From Oscillospiraceae bacterium (GTDB lineage: Bacteria; Bacillota; Clostridia; Oscillospirales; Ruminococcaceae), in NCBI GenBank assembly GCA_900757485.1, contig CAAEOA010000200.1, positions 1-26,485 of the forward strand: a stretch of 26,485 nucleotides of DNA. The letters are read 5' to 3'. Position numbers and translations under genes: made by a program. Below the pieces are notes generated by a model. It made no database searches. It saw only the letters and a list, made by a program, of their open reading frames with translations, and had not been told where the DNA came from. This document shows, piece by piece, positions 13,770 to 23,175 of the stretch (position 1 is its first letter; each line of letters begins with the position of its first letter).

Positions 13770-16700
13770 TTATCCAAACAATGACATTTGGCTGGATTTC
13801 GGCAGATTCTCAAAAGTCCCCGCCGCCTCCAATGTTTCAATCACCGATTTCGATACTCCGGAGCGAGACTGTACTTCGTCCACCGAAATATAACTGCCCT
13901 GCGCTCCCGCTTCCTGCAAGCTCCTTGCCGCCGCTTCTCCCAACCCTTTGAGTGAAGTAAAAGGCAGTCTGATCTTGCCGTCCTCTATTTTATATTTTAC
14001 CGCATCCGACCGGTACAAGTCAACCGGCAAAAATTCCAGTCCCCGCTGAATCATCTCATTAATAATCAACAGCGTGCCGTACATATCCTCTTCCTTGACT
14101 GAACGTTTCTCAATGGCTTTGAGCTCATCCAGCCGCATTCGAACCGCCGCTTTCCCTTTTACTGCGCTCTCGGCATCGAAATCTCCGCCCCGCACCGTAA
14201 AATATGCCGCATAAAACGCAAGCGGCTGATATACCTTGTACCATCCCAAGCGGATCGCCGCGATGACATAAGCCGCCGCATGCGCCTTCGGGAACATATA
14301 CTTGATCTTCAGACAGCTTTCGATATACCATTCCGGCACGCCGCAGGCGCGCATCGCCTCTTTATGCTCATCGGTCAGCAGCTTCGGCGCTTTTCCTTTT
14401 CGGGTAATTTCCATGATTTTGAACGCCATGTTGGGATCCAATCCCTTATAGATCAGATAGGTCATGATACTGTCACGGGTACCGATTACCTCGCTGATGG
14501 TACAGGTCTTGTTCTTGATCAGCTCTTGTGCGTTGCCGAGCCAAACATCGGTACCATGGGATAGTCCCGATATCTGCAAAAGGTCGGAAAAATGCTTGGG
14601 CTGAGACTCCACCAGCATGCCGCGCACAAAGTTGGTGCCCATTTCCGGCAGTCCGAAAGTGCCGGTCTGACTGTCAATCTGCTCCGGGGTGACGCCCAGC
14701 GCTTCGGTAGAGGTAAACAGGCTCATCACCTTCTGATCGCTCATCGACACATCCATGACATTGATGCCGGTCAGATCCTCCAGATGCTTATACAGCGTCG
14801 GCACATCGTGTCCCAGCTCATCAAGCTTTAAGATGGTATCATGCAACGAATGGAAGTCAAAGTGCGTCGTGATAATGTCCGAGTTGGCATCATCCGCCGG
14901 ATGCTGTACCGGCGTAAAGTCATACACCTCATACTCGGAGGGCACAACCACCATGCCGCCGGGATGCTGTCCGGTCGTCCGTTTCACGCCGGTGCAGCCC
15001 TCAGCCAGTCGAAGTACCTCGGCATTGTGCACCACCTTGTCCCGTTCTTCCAGATAATGCAGTGCAAAACCGTATGCGGTTTTCTCCGCCACACTGGAGA
15101 TCGTTCCCGCTTTAAACACGTGATCCTTGCCGAACAGTTCTTCGGTATAGCGATGGGCGCTTGCCTGATATTCTCCCGAGAAATTCAGGTCGATATCAGG
15201 CGCCTTGTCACCGTTAAAGCCCAAAAAGGTTTCAAACGGAATATCGTGTCCGTCCCGATTGAGAAAAGTTCCGCAATGCGGACAGTTCTTCTCTGGCAGA
15301 TCAAAGCCGGACCCGACCGAACCGTCGGTAATAAATTCACTGTATTTACACTTCGGGCAGACATAGTGAGGCATCAGCGGATTTACCTCTGAAATTCCCG
15401 CCATGCTGGCAACGAAAGAGGAACCGACCGATCCACGGGAACCGACCAAATATCCATGCTGCTCCGAATCGTACACCAGTTTTTGCGCAATCATATACAA
15501 CACGGCAAATCCATGCTTAATGATAGAGGTCAGCTCTTTATCCAACCGTGTGCTGACGATTTCGGGAAGCGGATCGCCGTAAATCTGTTTGGCACGGTTC
15601 CATGTGATTTCCTGCAGCTGCTCCTCAGCGCCCTCAATGGTAGGAGTAAAAGTACCGGTCGGAATCGGGCGGACATCCTCCACCATATCGGCAATCAAAT
15701 TGGTGTTGGTCACCACCACCTCAAAAGCCTTTTCCCGTCCCAGATAGGAAAATTCCTCCAGCATTTCATCCGTCGTGCGCAGATACAGCGGAGCTTGCTG
15801 GTCAGCGTCGCTGAATTTCATCCCCGACATCAATACCGCGCGGAATATAGCATCTCCGGGATTGAGAAAATGCACGTCGCAGGTCGCCACAACCGGCTTG
15901 TTCAGCGTTTCTCCCAGCTTAACCACCGTTTTATTAAACTCTTTGATTCGTTCAAAATCCTCTGCGATTCCTTCTCGAATCATGTATTCATTATTCTTAA
16001 GGGGCTGGATTTCCAGATAATCATAAAACGAAGCGATGTCGCAAAGCTCCGCCCATTTTTTCCCCGAAACAATCGCCTGATACAGTTCTCCGGCTTCACA
16101 GGCGCTTCCGATAATCAACCCTTCCCGATGTTTTATCAGCTCGCTTTTGGGAATGCGGGGACGTTTGAAATAATATTTTAAATGCCCATACGAAATCAAT
16201 TTATAAAGATTCTTCAATCCGACCTGATTCTTCACCAGAATAATCTGGTGATAGGTTTTTGCCTTTTTGACATCACAGCCCGACAGCTTGCAGTTAATAT
16301 CCTGAATGCGCTCGATTTGGTAATCCGTCTTCATCATCGCTGACATTTTAATGAAAATCTCTGCCAGCACTGCCGCATCATCGCAGGCGCGGTGATGATT
16401 GAACTCGGAACATTTCAAATGATCCGCCACCGTATTCAACTTATGATTTTTCAACCCGGGAAAAAGATTCCGGGCAATCGGCACCGTATCAATCGCCGTA
16501 AACGCACAGGGAAGCTCGGAACGCTGTGCCGCCGCCTCAATAAACCCCATATCAAAAGGAGCATTATGTGCAACCAACGCTTTGCATTCCCCGCAAAAAT
16601 CATAAAATTGCCGCAGCGCTTCCGCCTCGTCGGGCGCATCCGCCACCATTTCATTGGTAATACCGGTTAACTCGGTAATCTTAGGCGGAATACTCCGTTT

Positions 16701-18092
16701 CGGATTGACAAAGGTGTTAAAGCTTTCGATCACCTCGCCGCCCCGCACCCGCACCGCGCCGATTTCGGTGAGCCGGTCGTTATAGGCGTTGAGTCCGGTG
16801 GTTTCGGTATCGAAAACGATAAATTCGTCATCCAGACCGCTGTTGTCTTCTCCGACCACCACTTCCACGATATCGTTGACAAAATAGCCCTCTACACCGT
16901 AAATAATCTTGAATTCTCCGCCGTTTTTCCGAATTGCCTCCACCGCATTCATGGCGTCGGGGAATGCCTGCGCCACACCATGATCGGTGATAGCGATGGC
17001 TTTATGCCCCCATTCAAAAGCTGTGTTGACCAGCTTGTCCGCCGGCGTCATTCCGTCCATTGCAGACATGTTGGTATGCAGATGCAGTTCCACCCGCTTT
17101 TGCTCGCATTTATCGGTTTTCTTTTTCTTTTTCACCTTCATGATATGCTGTGGCTTAATGGTAATTTCCTTATCGTATTTGTCGTATGTAACCTCACCCT
17201 TGACAAGCACCGTCTGCCCTTTTTTCAACTCCATTAGCGGCTCCGCTTTCGCCTTGTCCATAATCACCTTCAAGGTGTTGGAGCCGGTATAGTCGGTAAT
17301 ATTAATGCTCAGTATGACCTTGGAGCCGTCTCGGGACTCCCGGCTTTCAATCGCGAAGATATCGCCCCACACGCAAATCCTGCCGCTCTCCATGGTAACC
17401 TCAGACAGCGAAATCGGTTGTTCGGCAATTGCCTTGCCGATCACAACCTCCGCGCTGTCATTCACAAAAGGCAAAGTGGAAAAATCAATTTTCATCCGTT
17501 TGGGTATGGTGAAATCCCGTTTATATTCCTGCTTCGGCGCCGGCGCCGGTTTTGGCGGTTCCGGTCTGACCGCCGGCTCAGGTGCCGGCATCGAAGCCAT
17601 CAGACTTTCAAAATCCTCATCGCTGACCGATAAAACACCGTCAAACACAACGGTGACATTGGTGCTGAATTCTTCCGCAATCAGCTTGGCAAGCGCGGAA
17701 TCCACCTGCGCTTTTTGAAGGATCTCGGCACCGCCGTTTTTCAGGTTGATCGTACAGACTCCTTCCGAAAAAGACGCCTCCGCCCGGTCGAAATAGCCGT
17801 TGACAACTTTGGCGGTAGTTTTCAGCCGCTCCACTAACTGCGGAAAATATTCGGCGCAGAGCATATCAGGGGTGTACTTCGGAAAAAGACGAAAACATCT
17901 TAATTCCATCACCTTTGTAATATGCTTTTCAAAATCTGCGATAACCGATCGATTCAACAGCTGTCCGAATTTCGCCGTCACAAAGACCTCGGCGTTTTCC
18001 CGCGAAATATCCAGAGCCAGCACTTCGCCCTCTGACACCGTGATAAAGCTGTCATCAATCAGTCCGCCAAACACGTCCTTTAAAGTTGCCAT
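13770..18092 (-). CDS. polC: DNA polymerase III alpha subunit, Gram-positive type PolC
   Basis: Replicative DNA polymerase with built-in 3'-5' proofreading exonuclease, 1440 residues, the usual length. N-terminal domain, then a Pro-rich linker (about 170-190) and OB fold. The PHP domain begins at HLHTNMS (about 335). The DnaQ-like exonuclease is inserted in the PHP domain, starting FDTETTG (about 428). A four-Cys zinc motif (CPKC...CPHC, about 911-936) precedes the polymerase palm, with active-site PDIDLNFSGEYQ (about 963) and the upstream GSRGSVGSSF motif. C-terminal helix-hairpin-helix segments include LKGLGEAAARSL. Start ATG at 18092 follows AAAGGGA. It is 30 nt after the zinc-ribbon gene, at the end of the dxr-rseP-ispG operon, a common Firmicutes arrangement. 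All catalytic acids checked are present. Confidence 0.98.
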   Translation of the reverse strand: MATLKDVFGGLIDDSFITVSEGEVLALDISRENAEVFVTAKFGQLLNRSVIADFEKHITKVMELRCFRLFPKYTPDMLCAEYFPQLVERLKTTAKVVNGYFDRAEASFSEGVCTINLKNGGAEILQKAQVDSALAKLIAEEFSTNVTVVFDGVLSVSDEDFESLMASMPAPEPAVRPEPPKPAPAPKQEYKRDFTIPKRMKIDFSTLPFVNDSAEVVIGKAIAEQPISLSEVTMESGRICVWGDIFAIESRESRDGSKVILSINITDYTGSNTLKVIMDKAKAEPLMELKKGQTVLVKGEVTYDKYDKEITIKPQHIMKVKKKKKTDKCEQKRVELHLHTNMSAMDGMTPADKLVNTAFEWGHKAIAITDHGVAQAFPDAMNAVEAIRKNGGEFKIIYGVEGYFVNDIVEVVVGEDNSGLDDEFIVFDTETTGLNAYNDRLTEIGAVRVRGGEVIESFNTFVNPKRSIPPKITELTGITNEMVADAPDEAEALRQFYDFCGECKALVAHNAPFDMGFIEAAAQRSELPCAFTAIDTVPIARNLFPGLKNHKLNTVADHLKCSEFNHHRACDDAAVLAEIFIKMSAMMKTDYQIERIQDINCKLSGCDVKKAKTYHQIILVKNQVGLKNLYKLISYGHLKYYFKRPRIPKSELIKHREGLIIGSACEAGELYQAIVSGKKWAELCDIASFYDYLEIQPLKNNEYMIREGIAEDFERIKEFNKTVVKLGETLNKPVVATCDVHFLNPGDAIFRAVLMSGMKFSDADQQAPLYLRTTDEMLEEFSYLGREKAFEVVVTNTNLIADMVEDVRPIPTGTFTPTIEGAEEQLQEITWNRAKQIYGDPLPEIVSTRLDKELTSIIKHGFAVLYMIAQKLVYDSEQHGYLVGSRGSVGSSFVASMAGISEVNPLMPHYVCPKCKYSEFITDGSVGSGFDLPEKNCPHCGTFLNRDGHDIPFETFLGFNGDKAPDIDLNFSGEYQASAHRYTEELFGKDHVFKAGTISSVAEKTAYGFALHYLEERDKVVHNAEVLRLAEGCTGVKRTTGQHPGGMVVVPSEYEVYDFTPVQHPADDANSDIITTHFDFHSLHDTILKLDELGHDVPTLYKHLEDLTGINVMDVSMSDQKVMSLFTSTEALGVTPEQIDSQTGTFGLPEMGTNFVRGMLVESQPKHFSDLLQISGLSHGTDVWLGNAQELIKNKTCTISEVIGTRDSIMTYLIYKGLDPNMAFKIMEITRKGKAPKLLTDEHKEAMRACGVPEWYIESCLKIKYMFPKAHAAAYVIAAIRLGWYKVYQPLAFYAAYFTVRGGDFDAESAVKGKAAVRMRLDELKAIEKRSVKEEDMYGTLLIINEMIQRGLEFLPVDLYRSDAVKYKIEDGKIRLPFTSLKGLGEAAARSLQEAGAQGSYISVDEVQSRSGVSKSVIETLEAAGTFENLPKSSQMSLFG

Positions 18093-18122
18093 CGAAAATT
18101 CCCTTTCTTTTGGTTATGTAAA

Positions 18123-18680
18123 CTATTGCACCATTGATGCAATTAACCGCTCTATGTTTTCGGTATCCGTTATGCTGTATGCGGGAGGGTTTGCCACCAG
18201 TTCAATCATAGCGTATAAAATCAAGCCGCCAAGCAAAGCCCATACCATATGTCCCACCTTGCGCATGATCAAATAAAAGTCGGAGGGCGTCAGGTCGTCT
18301 GCGCCGTTGGCTGAGAAACTCATCCGTAGCTTTTCAAGTTCCCATCCGATTTTCGGAAAAAACGCCTCAATCACACCGATCAACGGAAACAGCCACCCGC
18401 AAAACAGATATTCTACATCTCTGTACAGCTCGCCGTACAAAACGGACATCACAATTACCGCAACCAATTCCGCTGCCATAATACAACCCATAACGATGTC
18501 AAACGGATTCCGATGCAGAGGATCTCTTTTGTTATAAAGCTTTTCCAGCTTTTGCTCTCCTTCTGCCTGTAATTTAGCTTCGATTTCTTTGCTGACAGGA
18601 TCTTCCAGACGGGTGCCGCAGTCCACACAGCTTGTTCGCTTATCAGACTGAGTGACTCCGCACTTGGGACAAATCTTCAT
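18123..18680 (-). CDS. Zinc-ribbon membrane protein of unknown function
   Basis: 185-residue protein with an N-terminal zinc ribbon (CPKCG at about 4-8 and CVDCG at about 18-22). A charged helix of about 25 residues follows (KEIEAKLQAEGEQKLEKLY), then three hydrophobic segments (about 63-80, 92-108 and 143-162) that should span the membrane. I recognise no named family. The start ATG at 18680 has AGGTGA upstream; a GTG three codons earlier would coincide with that ribosome binding site and is rejected. It sits between ispG (26 nt) and polC (30 nt) in the same direction, an insertion into an otherwise conserved housekeeping order. The ribbon could bind a protein partner or sense metal; nothing in the sequence decides this. 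Confidence 0.8.
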   Translation of the reverse strand: MKICPKCGVTQSDKRTSCVDCGTRLEDPVSKEIEAKLQAEGEQKLEKLYNKRDPLHRNPFDIVMGCIMAAELVAVIVMSVLYGELYRDVEYLFCGWLFPLIGVIEAFFPKIGWELEKLRMSFSANGADDLTPSDFYLIMRKVGHMVWALLGGLILYAMIELVANPPAYSITDTENIERLIASMVQ

Positions 18681-18706
18681 GTCTATCACCTACTCTTTTC
18701 AGCGCT

Positions 18707-19750
18707 TTACAGCTTTTCAATCTCCTCCAGCAACGCCGGCAAAATTTCGGTTTCCGGCACCTTGCGGATAATTTCTCCTTTTTTGAACAGTACTGCACAG
18801 CCATCGCCGCCGGCAATCCCGATATCTGCCTCTCTCGCCTCTCCGGGACCGTTGACAACACATCCCATTACCGCGACCTTTATCTTTTTATCGCAAGCCC
18901 GCAGTGCTTCCTCTACCTGTTCCACCAACGGAATCAGGTCGATTCTCGTTCTGCCACAGGTCGGGCAGGAGATAAACTGTACCCCGCTGTCATATTTACC
19001 GATTCCTTTTAAGATATCCTTAGCGGCATAGACCTCCCGCACCGGATCGGCGGTCAGCGATACCCGTATGGTCGCGCCGATTCCGTCCAGCAGTAAGCTG
19101 CCGATTCCGACAGCACTCTTGATAATCCCCATCCGCTCACTTCCCGCTTCAGTCACGCCGAGATGCAGCGGGTAATCACAGCGTTCCGCCATCAATCGGT
19201 AGGATGCAACCATAGTCGGTACGTCAGAAGATTTAATAGAAATCACGATATCATCAAAATCGTACCGATTGAGCAATCCAATGTGATATTCCGCCGATTC
19301 GCAAAGCGCTTCGGGCGTAGGCTTACCGTATTTTTTCAAAATCTCTTTCTCCAAGGAGCCTGCATTCACGCCGATTCGAATCGGCACTCCTTTTGCACGG
19401 CACGCTTCAGCGACCGCTTTTACACGATCGGAGTCCCCGATATTGCCGGGATTGATACGAATTTTATCAACGCCCGCCGCCACACTTTCCAATGCCAAGC
19501 GATAATCAAAATGGATATCCGCCACCAGCGGAATCCTTACTTTTTCCTTAATGGCAGGAATCAGCCTCACTGCTTCCTTATCCGGAACAGCAGCCCGAAT
19601 AATATCACAGCCCGCCTGTTCCAGCTTCACTGCCTGCGCAACGCTGCCGTCAACGTCATCGGAACGCACGTTCAGCATCGACTGGATATATATTTTATCT
19701 CCGCCCAGCATGCAATTTCCAACCCGAACTTTTTTGGTCTGCTTGTTCAT
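18707..19750 (-). CDS. ispG: 4-hydroxy-3-methylbut-2-enyl diphosphate synthase (IspG/GcpE)
   Basis: Sixth enzyme step of the MEP isoprenoid pathway: converts methylerythritol cyclodiphosphate to HMBPP using a [4Fe-4S] cluster and reduced ferredoxin or flavodoxin. 347 residues, TIM-barrel plus C-terminal Fe-S domain, the short bacterial form. Cluster cysteines are C262 and C265 (CPTCGR) and C297 (GCVVNGPGE), with the conserved Glu following. Barrel motifs include LVADIHFD (75-82), KIRINPGNIG (97-106), RIGVNAGSLE (125-134) and HLGVTEAG (196-203). The first strand motif reads YIQSMLNVRSDDV where most relatives have a T-N-T-D type sequence. The gene lies 26 nt after rseP. With dxr two genes upstream it gives two MEP-pathway enzymes in one operon. 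Confidence 0.97.
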   Translation of the reverse strand: MNKQTKKVRVGNCMLGGDKIYIQSMLNVRSDDVDGSVAQAVKLEQAGCDIIRAAVPDKEAVRLIPAIKEKVRIPLVADIHFDYRLALESVAAGVDKIRINPGNIGDSDRVKAVAEACRAKGVPIRIGVNAGSLEKEILKKYGKPTPEALCESAEYHIGLLNRYDFDDIVISIKSSDVPTMVASYRLMAERCDYPLHLGVTEAGSERMGIIKSAVGIGSLLLDGIGATIRVSLTADPVREVYAAKDILKGIGKYDSGVQFISCPTCGRTRIDLIPLVEQVEEALRACDKKIKVAVMGCVVNGPGEAREADIGIAGGDGCAVLFKKGEIIRKVPETEILPALLEEIEKL

Positions 19751-19776
19751 AACCGTCTGCCCTTTCCCAAAATATT

Positions 19777-20826
19777 TTAAGCCTGAAACAGCCGGACAAT
19801 ATCATTAAAGGTCACAAACACCATTAATAACAGCATTGCAATCAATCCCGCCGCATGAATATATCCTTCATATTTGGGATTCACCGGTTTGCGGCGAATT
19901 CCTTCGATAATCAAAAAGACCAGCCGCGCTCCGTCCAGCGCCGGTATCGGCAGCAGATTGAACACCCCGACATTGATGGTAATAAACGCAATCATGCTAA
20001 ACAAACTACTTATGCTGATGCCCGCCATCTGTCCCAGCGCAGAGCCGACGCCCACCGGTCCGGACAGCGCATCCATTCCGACCTTACCGGTCAGCAGCTG
20101 TATCAAGGACAGCCAGACAATCCGCCCGACATACAGCGTATTTAACGCGGTATATTTTAAAACGCTGAGCACATTCTTGCTTTCAACGTCCACTGCAAAA
20201 GGATACTTTTCCTCGGATTGCCCACTCTCATTCGTCACCGTCACATAACCGACCGAAACATTGTCAAGCGAAACCTTTTTTCCGTCCCGACGCACCACCA
20301 TATCTACCACTTTGTCCTCATCTTCCGAGATGGAGAATGCGATATCCTGCTCGATAAACATGGTTCTGCCGTTGATTTTCAGAATCTTGTCACCGACTTT
20401 TAAGCCGGATTCTTCCACTGCATAGGGCGCAGTGCCGTTAAACTGCTTGATCACTGTGGTCGGAATGCCTCCGGTTCGGAAAGTGTTGAGAAGCATCAGG
20501 ATCACAAATCCCAGCAGAACATTCATAACCGCGCCTGCAACCACCACGATAATCCGCTTCCATACCGGTTTTTTGCAGAAAGCGCCCTCATCCTCCGATT
20601 CGCTGTCCTCGCCCTCCATGCTGACGAACCCGCCGATCGGGAACAACCGCAGCGCATACTTGGTACCGCCCTTTTCAAAGTGAAAAATGGTCGGTCCCAT
20701 CCCGAGTGCAAACTCATGCACCGTGATCCCACTCAATTTTGCAGCAATAAAATGCCCCAATTCGTGAATAAAAATAATAACACCGAACACCAAAATGGTG
20801 ATTAATACCGTAATAAAAGTCTGCAT
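19777..20826 (-). CDS. rseP: Site-2 intramembrane zinc metalloprotease (RseP/RasP)
   Basis: 349-residue membrane protease that cleaves anti-sigma factors and other single-pass proteins within the membrane. Catalytic HELGH (H21, E22, H25) lies in TM1, and the third zinc ligand is the Asp of PIPALDGARL near the C-terminus. A single PDZ domain (about 125-195) lies between the first and second halves, and four membrane helices are visible. The start at 20826 is supported by GGAGGAAG 8 nt upstream and by the catalytic helix beginning at once. An open frame to 20928 has 34 extra codons without family features and would overlap dxr. The gene is 31 nt after dxr and 26 nt before ispG. Confidence 0.95.
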   Translation of the reverse strand: MQTFITVLITILVFGVIIFIHELGHFIAAKLSGITVHEFALGMGPTIFHFEKGGTKYALRLFPIGGFVSMEGEDSESEDEGAFCKKPVWKRIIVVVAGAVMNVLLGFVILMLLNTFRTGGIPTTVIKQFNGTAPYAVEESGLKVGDKILKINGRTMFIEQDIAFSISEDEDKVVDMVVRRDGKKVSLDNVSVGYVTVTNESGQSEEKYPFAVDVESKNVLSVLKYTALNTLYVGRIVWLSLIQLLTGKVGMDALSGPVGVGSALGQMAGISISSLFSMIAFITINVGVFNLLPIPALDGARLVFLIIEGIRRKPVNPKYEGYIHAAGLIAMLLLMVFVTFNDIVRLFQA

Positions 20827-20857
20827 GCACTCTTCCTCCGCTCTCTTTGTTGAGTGA

Positions 20858-22021
20858 TCATAGGATGCTTTCCGTTGGACATCCGGTTTGCTGTAACACC
20901 CACGCTCTTGCGCCGGCATCTGTCGCAATAATGTTTTCCACCGTTACCGCGCCGGTACAGGCAACGCAGTCAAGCGACTCCAAAACCAACCTTCCGATAT
21001 CGGTAAAAGAAATCTTATTTTCCAAAAACAAGGCAACCGCCTGCTCGTTTGCGCCGTTCACTACCGTCGGATACAAGCCGCCGCGGGTAATCGCTTCTTT
21101 ACACGCCTTTAAGCAGATAAAGGTTTCCTCATCCGGCTCTGCAAAGGTCAGCTTCCCGCACTCCATCAGCGACAGCTGCTTTGTCGGGCAACTGAGCCGG
21201 TCAGGATAAGTCAGCGCGTACTGAATCGGTATCCGCATATCCGGTACGCCAAGCTGTGCAATAATTGAATAATCGTTATACTCTACCGCCGAATGCAGTA
21301 CGCTCTCCCGATGCACCACAATCTGAATATCCTTTGCCTGTTTGCCGAACAAACGTACCGCTTCAATGAGCTCCAGCCCCTTATTCATCAAGGTCGCCGA
21401 ATCAATGGTAATTTTTGCGCCCATATTCCAATTCGGGTGCTTCAGCGCATCCTCGGGCTTGACTGCGGATAACTGCTGCGAAGTATATCCGTAAAAGGGG
21501 CCGCCCGACGCTGTCAGAATAATGCGATTCACCTGATCTGCGCGGTTTCCCTGTAACGCCTGAAAGATAGCGGAATGCTCGCTGTCCACCGGCAGAATTT
21601 TCACGCCGTTTTCCGCCGCCGCCCGCATCACAATTTCTCCGCCGGTCACCAGTGTTTCTTTGTTGGCAAGCGCGACATCTTTTTTTGCCGCAATCGCCGC
21701 CAAAGTAGGCTGCAAGCCGATCATGCCTACCACCGCATTAAGCACAATATCAGCACGGTCTCCTGCCGCCAGTGAACACAAGCCCTCCATGCCGGCAGTA
21801 ACACGGATACCGGTATCAGCCAGATTATCTTTTAACTTTTTGTATAAATCTTTTCTGTAAATACACACGGTATCCGGCAAAAAAGCGCGCGCCTGTTGTT
21901 CTAACCGTTCGATACTGCTATGCGCCGCCAAACCGGACACTGCAAAATGTTGTGCGCGCACCACATCCAAAGCCTGTGTGCCAATGGAACCGGTCGAGCC
22001 GAGTATTGTAATTTTTTTCAT
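20858..22021 (-). CDS. dxr: 1-deoxy-D-xylulose 5-phosphate reductoisomerase
   Basis: Second step of the MEP pathway: NADPH-dependent conversion of DXP to methylerythritol phosphate. 387 residues. The NADPH motif GSTGSIG begins at residue 8. The metal/substrate site includes DSEHSAIFQ and the flexible loop with HPNWNMGAKITIDSATLMNKGLE. ASGGPF is also present. The start ATG at 22021 begins the Rossmann strand (MKKITILG) and has GGAG 4-5 nt upstream. A longer frame from 22093 adds 24 unrelated residues and is not supported. It is the first gene of the dxr-rseP-ispG-(zinc ribbon)-polC operon and is separated from cdsA by 323 bp, so a promoter or read-through must lie in that gap; I could not find a convincing promoter there. 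Confidence 0.97.
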   Translation of the reverse strand: MKKITILGSTGSIGTQALDVVRAQHFAVSGLAAHSSIERLEQQARAFLPDTVCIYRKDLYKKLKDNLADTGIRVTAGMEGLCSLAAGDRADIVLNAVVGMIGLQPTLAAIAAKKDVALANKETLVTGGEIVMRAAAENGVKILPVDSEHSAIFQALQGNRADQVNRIILTASGGPFYGYTSQQLSAVKPEDALKHPNWNMGAKITIDSATLMNKGLELIEAVRLFGKQAKDIQIVVHRESVLHSAVEYNDYSIIAQLGVPDMRIPIQYALTYPDRLSCPTKQLSLMECGKLTFAEPDEETFICLKACKEAITRGGLYPTVVNGANEQAVALFLENKISFTDIGRLVLESLDCVACTGAVTVENIIATDAGARAWVLQQTGCPTESIL

Positions 22022-22159
22022 TGCTCCGATTTCCCCTTTACTTCCGACAAAATCCATTATTCTGTCAACCGACTCAAAAAGCGGCATTTTCACGATAGAA
22101 TCTACTTATCAGTTTATGTGACTTTTCTTCCGTTTATTTATTGATTATCGTCCATTCGC

Positions 22160-22268
22160 TTGAAAAACAGTTTAAAATTTACGGGTATTGCCATCCTACG
22201 TCGCGAACCTATCAGAAAGAATCACGAAACAAGCGGCAATGCCACGGCAAAAGCAAACTGTTTTTCAA
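22160..22268. repeat. Long imperfect inverted repeat between cdsA and dxr
   Basis: TTGAAAAACAGTTT (22160-22173) is exactly complementary to 22255-22268. Further in, GGTATTGCC (22183-22191) pairs with GGCAATGCC (22234-22242) with one G-U. The whole 109-bp stretch could fold as a long hairpin with an internal loop. It lies in the 323-bp gap (22022-22344), which otherwise holds only the cdsA terminator and no ORF I would defend. It may be a small mobile repeat, a structured dxr leader or an RNA-processing site. Confidence 0.5.
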
Positions 22269-22303
22269 AAGAACGGACTGGGTTTTCCCGTAAAAACAGG
22301 ATA

Positions 22304-22329
22304 CCGCCCGGGTAGATACACGCGGGCGG
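22304..22329 (-). terminator. Candidate terminator after cdsA
   Basis: On the minus strand, CCGCCCG pairs with CGGGCGG across a 12-nt loop, followed by TATCCTGTTTTT. It begins 15 nt past the cdsA stop. The GC-rich 7-bp stem and delayed T-run suggest partial termination between cdsA and dxr. Confidence 0.55.
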
Positions 22330-22344
22330 AACCGTTTATTACTT

Positions 22345-23175
22345 TCAGCTTATCAATGTCACAAACTGCAGTGCCACATACAAAAACGGCGACACAAACA
22401 GCACGCTGTCAAACCGGTCCATAACGCCGCCATGCCCCGGCATAATGGTTCCGAAATCCTTTACACCGCACTGCCGCTTGATCATCGACGCAGACAAATC
22501 ACCAAGCATTCCGATAAGCGCGGTCGGAACAGCAAGAAGCCCCATAGTAAGATAATGTACCGTCACTGGCGTGCCCACTGCCCTCATATACCACGCATAG
22601 CAAATTCCCATGACCAAAAAGAAAAAAACATTAAATAAAATTCCGCCGACTGCTCCCTCCACCGTCTTGTGGGGACTGATTTTCGGAGCCAGCTTATGCT
22701 TGCCGAAAAAGCGACCGATGAAATATCCGCCTGCATCGGCAAACCATGCTCCCGCAAACACCAGCATCACAAAAAACAAGCCGTCTCGGGAAAACTGATC
22801 TCTGATATAAAGCAGGGTTGAAAAAGAAAACGGTATTAAAATCGATGTTGTAAAAATCACGCCGATCTGCTCAAACCGCAAGGTTTCATGCTCCGCAAGC
22901 AAAAACAGAAACAAAATGACAAGATATACCAATACCGTAATCCGACCAAACAGATTAAAGCCCGGCATCCGAAAAAAAGGAACTGCCGCAACAAACAGAA
23001 GACAAGCGGCCGTCAATAACTTGTGGCTCGCATATTTTGCAGACACCAATATTTCCAACGCCGCCATACATGCAAGCAATGACACTGCAGCGTTAAAAAT
23101 CAGAGTGTTAAAAAATAATAATACGATCAAAAGCAGTGCCAAGCCGACTGCAGCAGTGATTATCCTTTGTTTCAT
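22345..23175 (-). CDS. cdsA: Phosphatidate cytidylyltransferase
   Basis: Membrane enzyme that makes CDP-diacylglycerol from phosphatidic acid and CTP, the branch point for phospholipid synthesis. 276 residues with about eight membrane segments. The complete family signature is present near the C-terminus: S-x-x-K-R-x4-K-D-F-G-T-I-M-P-G-H-G-G-V-M-D-R-F-D (roughly residues 231-257). The conserved upstream KISPHKTVEGAVGG segment is also seen. The ATG at 23175 begins a typical hydrophobic helix, but its ribosome binding site is poor: AGAGGA lies 15 nt away, and an AAGGAG further upstream is separated by a small hairpin (23187-23207). It follows uppS by 105 bp. Confidence 0.95.
   Translation of the reverse strand: MKQRIITAAVGLALLLIVLLFFNTLIFNAAVSLLACMAALEILVSAKYASHKLLTAACLLFVAAVPFFRMPGFNLFGRITVLVYLVILFLFLLAEHETLRFEQIGVIFTTSILIPFSFSTLLYIRDQFSRDGLFFVMLVFAGAWFADAGGYFIGRFFGKHKLAPKISPHKTVEGAVGGILFNVFFFLVMGICYAWYMRAVGTPVTVHYLTMGLLAVPTALIGMLGDLSASMIKRQCGVKDFGTIMPGHGGVMDRFDSVLFVSPFLYVALQFVTLIS

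Noticed and set aside
15456..16181. 241-codon plus-strand ORF antisense to polC
   Set aside because: Shadow of the PolC PHP/polymerase region; no ribosome binding site or recognisable domain.
20827..20928. 34-residue N-terminal extension of RseP
   Set aside because: It would overlap dxr and precede the catalytic helix with unrelated sequence; the ATG at 20826 has a strong ribosome binding site.
22022..22093. 24-residue N-terminal extension of Dxr
   Set aside because: The Rossmann strand starts at the ATG 22021; the extension has no family match.
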